A DNA stretch of 64,000 nt from CAVQMB01 sp963713445 (GTDB taxonomy: Bacteria; Pseudomonadota; Gammaproteobacteria; Competibacterales; Competibacteraceae). Position numbers and translations under genes: made by a program. Of this stretch, positions 36,384-44,070 are shown piece by piece; positions within the stretch are counted from its first letter, which is position 1, and each line of letters opens with the position of its first letter. Location: the NCBI GenBank assembly GCA_963713445.1, contig CAVQMB010000007.1, forward strand, positions 1-64,000, given 5' to 3'. Below the pieces are notes generated by a model that ran no database searches, was not told the origin of the DNA, and saw only the letters and a list, made by a program, of their open reading frames with translations.

Positions 36384-36403
36384 GGTATGATGATTAGCGT
36401 ACC
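36384..36403. promoter_or_regulatory. Candidate GntR operator (GGTATGATGA)
   Basis: GGTATGATGA begins a 20-base stretch with GGTA/TACC ends, 52 bases before the GntR start and 122 bases before the divergent GalT-like start. The 10-mer returns at 42764-42773 and inverted at 42696-42705, in front of the apionate operon and its transporter. Confidence 0.55.
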
Positions 36404-36454
36404 AGATATGTACTGAGTACCCTCTGAGCTTTCGGACTTATTGCAGAATCAACC

Positions 36455-37180
36455 ATGCGAACGTTTAAGGCTGCCCCGATCCGCCGCAGGAAGCTCGCCG
36501 ACGAGGTGCTCGAACGCCTCATCGAACTGATCCAGCAGGGCGAACTCCGGCCTGGCGAACAAATGCCCTCGGAGCGCGACCTGATGACGATGTTCGGGGT
36601 CGGCCGGCCGGCCGTGCGCGAAGCCATGCAGGCGCTGGCCAGCATGGGGATGATTACTATCCAGCACGGTGAACGGGCGCGCATCACCGCCGTCACCGCG
36701 CAGTCGATGATCGACCAGATCGACCGCTCAGCCCGCTATCTGCTGTCGACATCGCCCAAGACGGTGGATCACCTCAAGGAAGCGCGTCTGCTGTTCGAGG
36801 TCGGAATGGTGCGGATTGCTGCCCGCAAGGCCAGTGCCGCCGACATCGCGGAACTGGGCCAGCGAATCGCCTCGATGGAGGCCAATCAGGGCGATCACGA
36901 TGCCTTTATCCAGGCTGACATGGCGTTTCACAACACGCTGGCGGGGATTTCCCGCAACCCGATCTACAATGCGGTGAGTCAGGCCATGCTGCAGTGGCTG
37001 GCGGAATATCACGTCGACATGGTCAGCGTGCCCGGGGCCGAAGACGTTACCCTGGGCGAGCACCGTGAGATTCTGCAAAGCGTGGCGGCGCATGATGCCG
37101 ACGCTGCCGAGCAGGCGATGACCCGGCATCTGACCCGGGCCAGTTCGCTTTATCACACCCGCCTGCGGCAGCGGGGCTGA
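36455..37180 (+). CDS. GntR family regulator (FadR/NanR-type) of the apionate cluster
   Basis: A 241-residue regulator. The winged HTH (~10-75) contains KLADEVLERLIELIQQGELR, MPSERDLMTMFGVGRPAVRE and MGMITIQHGERARI, the FadR-branch pattern. The C-terminal FCD domain (~95-235) has metal-type histidines (DMAFHNTLAGISRN, GEHREILQSV, MTRHL). It converges on apnO and lies beside a GGTATGATGA motif that recurs at the apionate promoters, so it likely represses both divergent units until a pathway intermediate binds. Confidence 0.88.
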   Translation: MRTFKAAPIRRRKLADEVLERLIELIQQGELRPGEQMPSERDLMTMFGVGRPAVREAMQALASMGMITIQHGERARITAVTAQSMIDQIDRSARYLLSTSPKTVDHLKEARLLFEVGMVRIAARKASAADIAELGQRIASMEANQGDHDAFIQADMAFHNTLAGISRNPIYNAVSQAMLQWLAEYHVDMVSVPGAEDVTLGEHREILQSVAAHDADAAEQAMTRHLTRASSLYHTRLRQRG

Positions 37181-37201
37181 TCCACCCGGAAGCCGCCGGG
37201 C

Positions 37202-38044
37202 TCAGCCGGCCGGGGTGGTGATGTACTTGACGCTTGCCATCACCCGCTCGGGTTCGAACACCTTTTTCCAGTCGTCCTTGAACAGTTCCTGTTTAGCCCG
37301 TTCGATGGCCATTTTGGCACCGTCGGAGAACTGTCCGCCGGGCAACTGCTCGAACAGGATCGCCGTCTCGATGGTCATGTGGCCGAGCACGAAATCGCGC
37401 GCGGCGGCCTCCGGTACGCCGCGCGCCACTGCTTCGTCCACCGCTTCGCGGATTACCGCGATGCAGGTCGCCGCCACTGTCTCGGACAACACCGGCTCCA
37501 GGATCGCCATGTCCTGCAGGGTAACGCGGTGGGATGTCATCACCGGTGCGTAAATCGTGCGGGCGATGCGCTCGCCCAGGGCATAGTGTTCCTCGGGACC
37601 CTGCATCAGGGCGCAGACGATGTTCTGCTTGGCTTTTTCACCGCCGAAGAAATCGCGCTTGGCGGCCGGATCGGTCTCGTCGTTGAATAGCGGCGGATGG
37701 CAGGGATGGGTGATGAAATAGCTGAGGTCGGGCCGCGCCGGCAGATCGCCGGCATAGGGTCCGGCGGCATCCAGGCAGATTAGCAGGGTTCCAGCAGGCA
37801 GTTTGGACTCGATGGCATGGGCGATCTTGCCGATTGCCATGTCGGGCACCGCCAGCACCACGGCGGCGGCCCCAGCCAGAGCCGGCTCCAGGTCGACACA
37901 GTCGATTCCGAGCTGCTCGCGCAGCCGTTCACGGCCGGCCGGACTGATCTCGACGTGATCGACACTGAAGTCGGAGTGCTTGAGGTTGGCGGACAGGCGC
38001 ATGCCCATCTTGCCGCCGGCGCCGAGTAACGCGATCTTGGTCAT
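37202..38044 (-). CDS. apnO: D-apionate oxidoisomerase-like dehydrogenase (6PGDH-like fold)
   Basis: A 280-residue NAD-dependent dehydrogenase. The start MTKIALLGAGGKMGMRLSANL has GGAGG 8 bases upstream; GAGGKMG is the nucleotide-binding loop. FITHPCHPPLFNDE (~110) and the C-terminal region (THRVTLQDMAILEPVLSET-like: SHRVTLQDMAILEPVLSE, ~170) match phosphogluconate dehydrogenase-like proteins of which ApnO is a characterised member. Known ApnO converts D-apionate to 3-oxo-isoapionate. Co-location with a DUF1537 kinase, a RuBisCO-like protein and an ApnL-like lactonase supports this assignment; it is by pathway context, not a measured match. Confidence 0.75.
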   Translation of the reverse strand: MTKIALLGAGGKMGMRLSANLKHSDFSVDHVEISPAGRERLREQLGIDCVDLEPALAGAAAVVLAVPDMAIGKIAHAIESKLPAGTLLICLDAAGPYAGDLPARPDLSYFITHPCHPPLFNDETDPAAKRDFFGGEKAKQNIVCALMQGPEEHYALGERIARTIYAPVMTSHRVTLQDMAILEPVLSETVAATCIAVIREAVDEAVARGVPEAAARDFVLGHMTIETAILFEQLPGGQFSDGAKMAIERAKQELFKDDWKKVFEPERVMASVKYITTPAG

Positions 38045-38080
38045 GAATGCTACCTCCATCAGTTCTAGCGGAGTTGGTGC

Positions 38081-39447
38081 TCAGGCGTGGCCGTGGCGCA
38101 CCAACGAGAAATAGTCGTCATTGCCGACCTGGCCGCCCTTGAGTGCGATCTGCAGGCCGTCGCGCTGCGGTGCGTCGGCGTAGGCCAGGCACAGCGGCGA
38201 GCCGGGTGCGATCGGGGTCAGCGCGGTCAGCGCGTAAAGGCCCAGTTCGTGGCTGCAATAGCCCGATGTGTCGCCGCCTGCGACCAGCAGCCGGCGCAGT
38301 CCGGTGGCGGCCTGCAGGCGCGCCAGAATCCGCCCCAGCGCCCGGCCGACGTGTTCGTTGGCCAGTTCGCGGTCGAGCCCGGTCGTGGCGAGATGGGCCC
38401 GGAAACGCTCGATCTGCGGGTCGTCGGGTCCGCGCGCCGTGTACACCATCGGGCTGGCTCCAGCCTCGAGCAGTTGCAAGGCGGCGGTAACCACCCGTTC
38501 CTGTTCCGCAGCGGCACTTTCGGCCGTGCACAGCAGCCGCGCGTCAGCCGGCACCGCCGCGAAGCCGTGGCTCAGCGCATGATCGATCTGGCGGCCGGTG
38601 GCAGGTGCGCAACTGCCGGAGACAACAATCATCTGGTCGACCGGCCCTGCTGGCTGTGGCGGTTCCACCGCAGCCAGCAGGCCGGCCTGGCGCCAGTAGG
38701 CCACCAGGGCGTACTGCAGGCCCGATGACGAGGCGCTGAAGCAGTGTTCTCCGCCGTATTCCCAGACCAGCCGGCCGGCCGCGGCCAGACTGGTTTCGTC
38801 CAGTACGTCAATGGTGATGATCTCGGCCTCCGCTTCCCGCTGGGCCTGCAATGCCTCGGCACCGCGCCCGGCCTGCAGCTCGAGAATGCTGATCAGTCCG
38901 AACCGGCGGTGCGGTCTGGGCGCCGAGATGACGGCGGACGTCCGCTTCGGTCATGGGCGTTACCGGGTGGCGCGCCATGGTGGGATGGCGGTCCAGTCGG
39001 TAGGGGATGCCATCGGCGACCGCGAACAGGTTGCCGAAAGCCTGAAAGCGGCGCAGTCGCGGTGCCGCGATCACCATCGGCACCCAGCTTGACCGGAAGA
39101 TCGGCTGAGCCAGGTCAATGGCCTTGCCGATGCTGCCGATCTCGGGCGCTGAATCCAGGGTCGAGCAGACTTTGTACTGGGTGATTGGGGCATCCAGTCG
39201 ATGCAGCCAGCGGAACAGGGTTGGGAGTTCGGCGTCCATCCAGGCCGGCGAGCGGCTGCGTGAAACGCCGGCGATGCCGATGCCGCGGTAGTCGGCGAAG
39301 CGTGCCAGTTGCGCCGGGCTGGGTGGCTGCAGGAACAGCACCGTGGCCAGGCCGTTGAACGCCATCACCTCCATGACGTCGGTCGAGCCGGTGAAGTCGT
39401 CACCGTAATAGGCCAGCAGGCGGCCGGCCGGGAGTCCTGCGGGTCAT
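38081..39447 (-). pseudogene. oiaK: DUF1537 sugar-acid kinase (3-oxo-isoapionate kinase type), two frameshifts
   Basis: Three frames read in order give a full DUF1537 kinase. The ATG at 39447 overlaps the upstream stop by ATGA and gives MTRR, then an extra base near 39435 shifts to LPAGRLLAYYGDDFTGSTDV (the family's signature). That frame runs to RRHLGAQT, and a second extra base near 38908 shifts to ARRFGLISILELQAG. The last frame continues to 38081 with VVSGSCAPATGRQI and LLVAGGDTSGY, the ATP-binding signature. Either the gene is dead or the sequence has two indel errors. The family phosphorylates four-carbon-type sugar acids; in apionate pathways this is OiaK. Confidence 0.82.
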
Positions 39448-40712
39448 GCGAAGAACTCCAGCGCCCGGCGCAGTTCGGGGTGCGTGCGCCCGTACGCCTT
39501 CAGTGAGTAGCCGGCGACGGCGGCTTCCCAGGCCTGGCGGATGCTCAGCACGCCGGCGGCAATGCCGTCCGGGTGCGCCATGATGCCGCCGCCACAGGCA
39601 TTGATCAGGTCGGTCGAGCCCAGCGCGCGATAAGTGTCCGGCGCCTGGCCGGCCCACTGGCCGGAGGAGAACACCGGCATCGCCCGATAACTCTTGCCGG
39701 GCCGGTCGAACAGCGGTCGCAGGCAGGCCCGGGCCGAGGCGATGACCGATTCGTCGGATTCACAGAACTTGTTGCGCAGGCCGTTGACATGCATGTGGTC
39801 GGCACCGGCCAGCCGCCAGATCTTGTGCCAGGCGACGTAATCGAAACCCAGCAGGGGGTGGCGTGACAGATAGCCCCAGCCGTTGCGGTGAGCGTGGATC
39901 GGCAGCTGGCTGTGGCGCCGCAGCTCCTGCAGTCCCACCAGACCGACGCTGTTCAGGCTAACCATGATGCAGGTGGCGCCGGCCGCCAGGGCTTCGTCGT
40001 GACGGCGGCGCATGTCGTCCAGCTCGCCGGTGACATTGAACGCGTACATGACCTTGCGACCGAGCCGGTCGGCGTGGCGCTCGATGACAGCCATCACGGC
40101 CCGCAGACGTTCGCTGAAGGGGCAGTGCGGGCCGTCGCCCTGCAGTTCATCGTCCTTGATGAAGTCAATGCCGCCGGCACACAGTTGATCGACCACCGCC
40201 GCGGTGGCATCTGGTGGCAGGCCCACGCTGGGCTTGATGATGGTGCCCACCAGCGGGCGCTGGTCGACACCGCTCAGCCGGCGGGTGCCGGCGATGCCGA
40301 ACTGGGGCCCGGGATAGTGGTCGGCGAAGGCGTCCGGGAATTCGATGTCGAGCAGACGCAGGCCGGAAACCGGTTTGAGCTCGAACAGGTTGCCGGCTAC
40401 GGTTGCCAGCACCATGGCCAGATTGCAGCCCATATTGGCCAGCGGCCACGACAGTTCCACCCGCGCCCGCCGGTAGCGCGGGGCGTTGCCGGCATCGGTC
40501 GGGACACCGGCACCGGGCAGTGTCGGCTGAGCGACGCTGTCCAGCTCGGTCAGCGCATCGATCCGGGCGGCATGGGCGGCCAGCAATTCGTCGCTTTCCG
40601 CGGCGAGCTTGACGAAGGTGCCGGTCGACTGCTCGCCGGCCAGGGTCGCGGCGGCTTGCTCCAGCGGGTAAGCGGTCTCGAGCAGGTAGCTGGCACGGAG
40701 TCGGTCGTTCAT
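39444..40712 (-). CDS. oiaX: RuBisCO-like protein (form IV), 3-oxo-isoapionate-4-phosphate decarboxylase type
   Basis: A 422-residue RuBisCO large-subunit homologue. Many catalytic positions of true RuBisCO are kept: Glu27 and Thr32 (E60, T65), Asn108 (N123), Lys160 in GTIIKPSVGL (K175), Lys186-Asp188-Glu189 in FIKDDEL (K201 carbamate, D203, E204), His275-Arg276 (H294, R295), His308 (H327) and Lys315 (K334). Flanking residues differ strongly from photosynthetic forms. Among RuBisCO-like proteins, those beside a DUF1537 kinase and ApnO are known to decarboxylate 3-oxo-isoapionate 4-phosphate. It starts 7 bases after the ApnL-like stop and overlaps the kinase start. Confidence 0.85.
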   Translation of the reverse strand: MNDRLRASYLLETAYPLEQAAATLAGEQSTGTFVKLAAESDELLAAHAARIDALTELDSVAQPTLPGAGVPTDAGNAPRYRRARVELSWPLANMGCNLAMVLATVAGNLFELKPVSGLRLLDIEFPDAFADHYPGPQFGIAGTRRLSGVDQRPLVGTIIKPSVGLPPDATAAVVDQLCAGGIDFIKDDELQGDGPHCPFSERLRAVMAVIERHADRLGRKVMYAFNVTGELDDMRRRHDEALAAGATCIMVSLNSVGLVGLQELRRHSQLPIHAHRNGWGYLSRHPLLGFDYVAWHKIWRLAGADHMHVNGLRNKFCESDESVIASARACLRPLFDRPGKSYRAMPVFSSGQWAGQAPDTYRALGSTDLINACGGGIMAHPDGIAAGVLSIRQAWEAAVAGYSLKAYGRTHPELRRALEFFA

Positions 40713-40719
40713 CGAGGCC

Positions 40720-42636
40720 TCAGGGATTGGTGTGCAGGGTGCCGGTCACGCGGGCGATGGCGTAGGCCGGCAGGGATACGGCGCCGGCTGTAGTGGCCGT
40801 AAGCCGGTCCAGCCAGGTTACGTCGCCGGCGGCGGCCGTCACGCCGGCCGCGTCAAGCTGCGCCAGCCGGCAGTCCCGCAGACCGGCCAGCCTGACATCG
40901 ACCTGCGCCGGGGTCAGGTTGGCCAGCCACAGTTCGGCGGTGCCGTCGTGGCGGTGCCAGCCGACCGCGGCGAGGCGTTCGCTGGCCGGGTTGCCGATCG
41001 CCAGGGGTGTGCAACCGCGGCCGCCGGTGAGGCCGCGCAGTACATGAAACACCGGGTACAGCCGCTCGCTGGCGGTGACAGCGAACGGGCCGGTCACGGT
41101 GCCCAGGGCCAGCGCGTCGACCCCGTTGTGCGCCGCGGCCGCGTAGTAACCGAGGTGCCAGGCGGCGCCGAACAGGCCGCGCTGGCGCGGGTCGTCATCG
41201 GCCATGGCAATGCGCTGCCGGTCGGGATTGGCCACCGTGGCGTTGCCGTAAGGGTTGGTCCACAGCGCGATGGCGCTGGCCCCGATCCGGTAGGGCGCAT
41301 CGGGCGCCAGCTGCCGTGCTGAGCGGAATACGAACGGCAGGCTCTGCAGCGTTTCCATCACCGACGCATCATCCGCGGCATGGACGATGGCACAGGTCGT
41401 GTGAGTGAGGAAATCGACCGGAACCGATGGGCGGCAGCGGTTGAGTTCGGTGAAATAGGTCAGCATGCCGCCACCGATGGCCAGGTCCGGGAACACCTCG
41501 CGGGCTGCGGCGATGGCGTCGTCGGGCGTCGGTCCGTCCGGCCACGGCCCGCCTGGCTGGTAGCTTTTGAGATAGGCTGCCGGCACCACCAGCAGACCGG
41601 CCGGCGGCTGGCTCAGTTGCCCCAGCGCTCGGGCCAGCGGTGCCAGTTCCGCCGCGAGTGAAGCCGTGCCGGGCGCGATGACGGCGAGCCACAAGGGTAT
41701 ATTCAGGGCGCGGCCCAGCTCGGCGGCGCGGGTCAGTTCCGCCAGTGCCGATCGGCTGCGCAGGTCCACGGGCACGTACAGGTGCGACGGCCGCAGCGCT
41801 TGCAGCAGGGCTTGCGCGGCCAGTGCCGGACCGGCCTGGTCGAGAGCGAGACCGATACCCAGCTCCGGCAGCGCCGTGGCGCCAGCCGGTGCCAGCTCCA
41901 GCGTGATACCGGGGTCGGCGCGAGCGGCATCGGCGGCGTCCGGCTGCGGGTCATCGATGTCGAAAGTGACGCTTTGAATCAGATCCTGGCCGGCCTCGAT
42001 GACGTACGGAAACGGTAGCGCCAGGGGGCGGCTGTAGGTCTTGAAGGAGGCATCTGTCCAGTTACGCTGGTCTTCCATCTCGAACACATCGCCCGCCAGT
42101 ACGCACTCGACGGTGAAACCGGGGGCCCAGTGCTGGTGCAGTGCCCGGATATCGAAAAACGGTTGGCCCGGGCTGACCTGGTCCGGAAACCGGGCCTGCT
42201 GTTCGCGGCCATCGCTGTGGATGACCGTGACCGGGCAGCCGGCCACGCCCGCCAACGGGTGCAGCAGTACGAAGCCGGCGCGGTTGGTGGAGAAGTCGGC
42301 ACTCGCGGTGATCCGGACAGTCGCCTCGATCCGGCGGGCGCTGGCCTGGATCTCTAACCGGTAGCGCAGCGTGCCGTCGATCTCAGCGTCGTGGCTGTAC
42401 TCCCAGTGGTCCTCATCATGCCGCTCGCTTTCATTACTGCGCACCGGCGTATAGGTGCCCCAGTTGGCGTCGCGGACCACGAACTGCAGCGCACGGAGGA
42501 TCTCGTGGCCGCGATAGCGGACGTGGCGCAGCGCCCCTGCGTCGAGTTCCAGTGACAGGGCACCGAGCTGCAGGTGCCGGACTGGCGCTGTGGGTTCCGC
42601 GGTGCCGAACAGCGCCAATCGCTCCGCCTCATTCAT
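40720..42636 (-). CDS. apnL: D-apionate lactonase-like protein
   Basis: A 638-residue cytosolic protein without a signal peptide. The start MNEAERLALFG has GAGGAA 8 bases upstream. It has an N-terminal beta-rich part (LELDAGALRHVRYRGHEILRALQF), a central TIM-barrel-like half (LAIGGGMLTYFTELNRCRP, TTCAIVHAADDASVMETLQS) and a C-terminal beta-sandwich (LAAVGWHRHDGTAELWLANL). Length and context agree with the ApnL lactonase family of D-apiose/D-apionate gene clusters, which opens D-apionolactone. It is the promoter-proximal gene of the leftward operon. The family call relies on memory of that cluster. Confidence 0.68.
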   Translation of the reverse strand: MNEAERLALFGTAEPTAPVRHLQLGALSLELDAGALRHVRYRGHEILRALQFVVRDANWGTYTPVRSNESERHDEDHWEYSHDAEIDGTLRYRLEIQASARRIEATVRITASADFSTNRAGFVLLHPLAGVAGCPVTVIHSDGREQQARFPDQVSPGQPFFDIRALHQHWAPGFTVECVLAGDVFEMEDQRNWTDASFKTYSRPLALPFPYVIEAGQDLIQSVTFDIDDPQPDAADAARADPGITLELAPAGATALPELGIGLALDQAGPALAAQALLQALRPSHLYVPVDLRSRSALAELTRAAELGRALNIPLWLAVIAPGTASLAAELAPLARALGQLSQPPAGLLVVPAAYLKSYQPGGPWPDGPTPDDAIAAAREVFPDLAIGGGMLTYFTELNRCRPSVPVDFLTHTTCAIVHAADDASVMETLQSLPFVFRSARQLAPDAPYRIGASAIALWTNPYGNATVANPDRQRIAMADDDPRQRGLFGAAWHLGYYAAAAHNGVDALALGTVTGPFAVTASERLYPVFHVLRGLTGGRGCTPLAIGNPASERLAAVGWHRHDGTAELWLANLTPAQVDVRLAGLRDCRLAQLDAAGVTAAAGDVTWLDRLTATTAGAVSLPAYAIARVTGTLHTNP

Positions 42637-42677
42637 GTCGCCGTTCCTCTGTCGGTGATCAAGACCGCTTGAGATCT

Positions 42678-42773
42678 GATGATATACATTTATCGTCATC
42701 ATACCAGCGGTGTCAAACGTCCGGCAGGTACCAATACCATTGGTTGACGGTCGGCGGGCCGGTGGTATGATGA
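42678..42773. promoter_or_regulatory. Divergent apionate promoter region with repeated operator-like motifs
   Basis: TCATCATACC (42696-42705) and its inverse GGTATGATGA (42764-42773) lie on either side of the divergent gap, one nearer the leftward enzyme operon, the other nearer the rightward transporter. An inverted repeat GATGA...TCATC spans about 42680-42700. The same 10-mer occurs before the GntR gene at 36384. Confidence 0.6.
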
Positions 42774-42916
42774 CCTCAAAACATGATCGTACTATATCTG
42801 CTCAGGAAGAGCGTCGTGCCGGGCGCGGTGGTTGTCTTGGTAGCGCTTAGGGTGTGCCGCGCAACCATCGTAAGCGTATCCATATACCCCTTTGAGCATT
42901 GCGGAGGAGACTGAAG

Positions 42917-43951
42917 ATGAAGTCGGTAAATTGCAGACTGGCGGGTTTGGTCGGTGCGGTAGCGCTAAGCTTTGGACTGGTGAGTTCGGCGCTGGCCGGG
43001 AATGCCAAGCCGGTGATCGCCCTGTCCAATGCCTACTACGGCAACACCTGGCGGCATCAGATGGTGGAGTCGTTCCAGGCAGCCGCAGCGCAGGCCAGGA
43101 AAGCCGGTAAGGTCGGGGACTTTACGGTGCTCAACGGCGATGGCTCGGTGAACCAGCAGGTGTCGCAGATGGGCAGCCTGATCCTCAAAGGGGTTGACGC
43201 TATTGCCATTGATTCGGCTTCCGAAACCGCCCTCAACGGCGTCATCAACAAAGCCTGTCATGCCGGCGTTACAGTGGTGGCGTTCGATTCCATCGCCTCG
43301 GCGCCATGCGCTTACAAACTCAACTTCGATTTCGTCCACTATCAGGCCAAGCTGGCCCAGTATGTCGTCGACCGGCTGCACGGCAAGGGCAACGTGATCG
43401 TGGTGCGCGGGGTCAAGGGTTCGGCGCCGGATCACGACATGTATCAGGGCCAGATGAGCGTGCTCAAGAAACATCCGGGCATCAAGGTGGTGGCTACCGT
43501 GTACGGTCAGGCGACTGGCTCAGTGGCCCAGTCCGCCATTGCCAATGTGCTGCCCAGTCTGCCACACGTCGATGCGGTTCTGACCCAGGGTGGTGGTGAT
43601 GATTACGGCGTTGCCCAGGCGTTCGTACAATACGGTGGCTGGTACACCAAGCACATGCCGATCATCACCGGCGGCGGTAGCTCGAACTTCATCCACTGGT
43701 GGGCTGCCGAGCACAAGAAGAACGGCTACACCACTATCTCCATGAACACCACACCGGGTATCGGCGGGGCCGCGTTCTGGCTGACCTACGACATTGTCAA
43801 GGGCGCCAAACCGGCCAAGACCATGATTATGCCGGTGGCTACCGTTACCCAGGACAACCTGGCCCAGTACGCCGACATGAAGCCGGGTCTGATTGTCAGC
43901 CCATCCTATTCGGACAAGTGGGTCAAAGAGCATCTGCTGAGTCAGAAATGA
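42917..43951 (+). CDS. Sugar ABC transporter substrate-binding protein (ribose-like, peripla_BP_4)
   Basis: A 344-residue periplasmic binding protein. ATG at 42917 has GGAGGAG about 8 bases upstream. The signal peptide (LAGLVGAVALSFGLVSSALA) is cut before GNAKPVIALSNAYYGNTW. KGVDAIAIDSASETALNGVI and AGVTVVAFDS (~100-130) are typical of the RbsB-like family, and HVDAVLTQGGGDDYGVAQAF is the second lobe signature. It opens the rightward transporter operon and presumably delivers D-apiose, apionate or apionolactone; the ligand is inferred only from neighbours. Confidence 0.88.
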   Translation: MKSVNCRLAGLVGAVALSFGLVSSALAGNAKPVIALSNAYYGNTWRHQMVESFQAAAAQARKAGKVGDFTVLNGDGSVNQQVSQMGSLILKGVDAIAIDSASETALNGVINKACHAGVTVVAFDSIASAPCAYKLNFDFVHYQAKLAQYVVDRLHGKGNVIVVRGVKGSAPDHDMYQGQMSVLKKHPGIKVVATVYGQATGSVAQSAIANVLPSLPHVDAVLTQGGGDDYGVAQAFVQYGGWYTKHMPIITGGGSSNFIHWWAAEHKKNGYTTISMNTTPGIGGAAFWLTYDIVKGAKPAKTMIMPVATVTQDNLAQYADMKPGLIVSPSYSDKWVKEHLLSQK

Positions 43952-43958
43952 GCAGCAT

Positions 43959-43990
43959 CATGGCCTGTGGCGTTCCAGCCGCGGGCCATG
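43959..43990 (+). promoter_or_regulatory. Stem-loop between binding protein and ABC gene
   Basis: CATGGCC (43959-43965) and GGCCATG (43984-43990) can pair a few bases after the binding-protein stop. Such stems often protect or partly terminate the message, giving more binding protein than membrane components. No T run follows. Confidence 0.4.
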
Positions 43991-44070
43991 ACGTGCGCGC
44001 TGTCGCCAGGCGCGGCTTTGCGGTCACCGGCCGGCGACTCTATCGGTAATGACGTTACATTAGCTATGCC

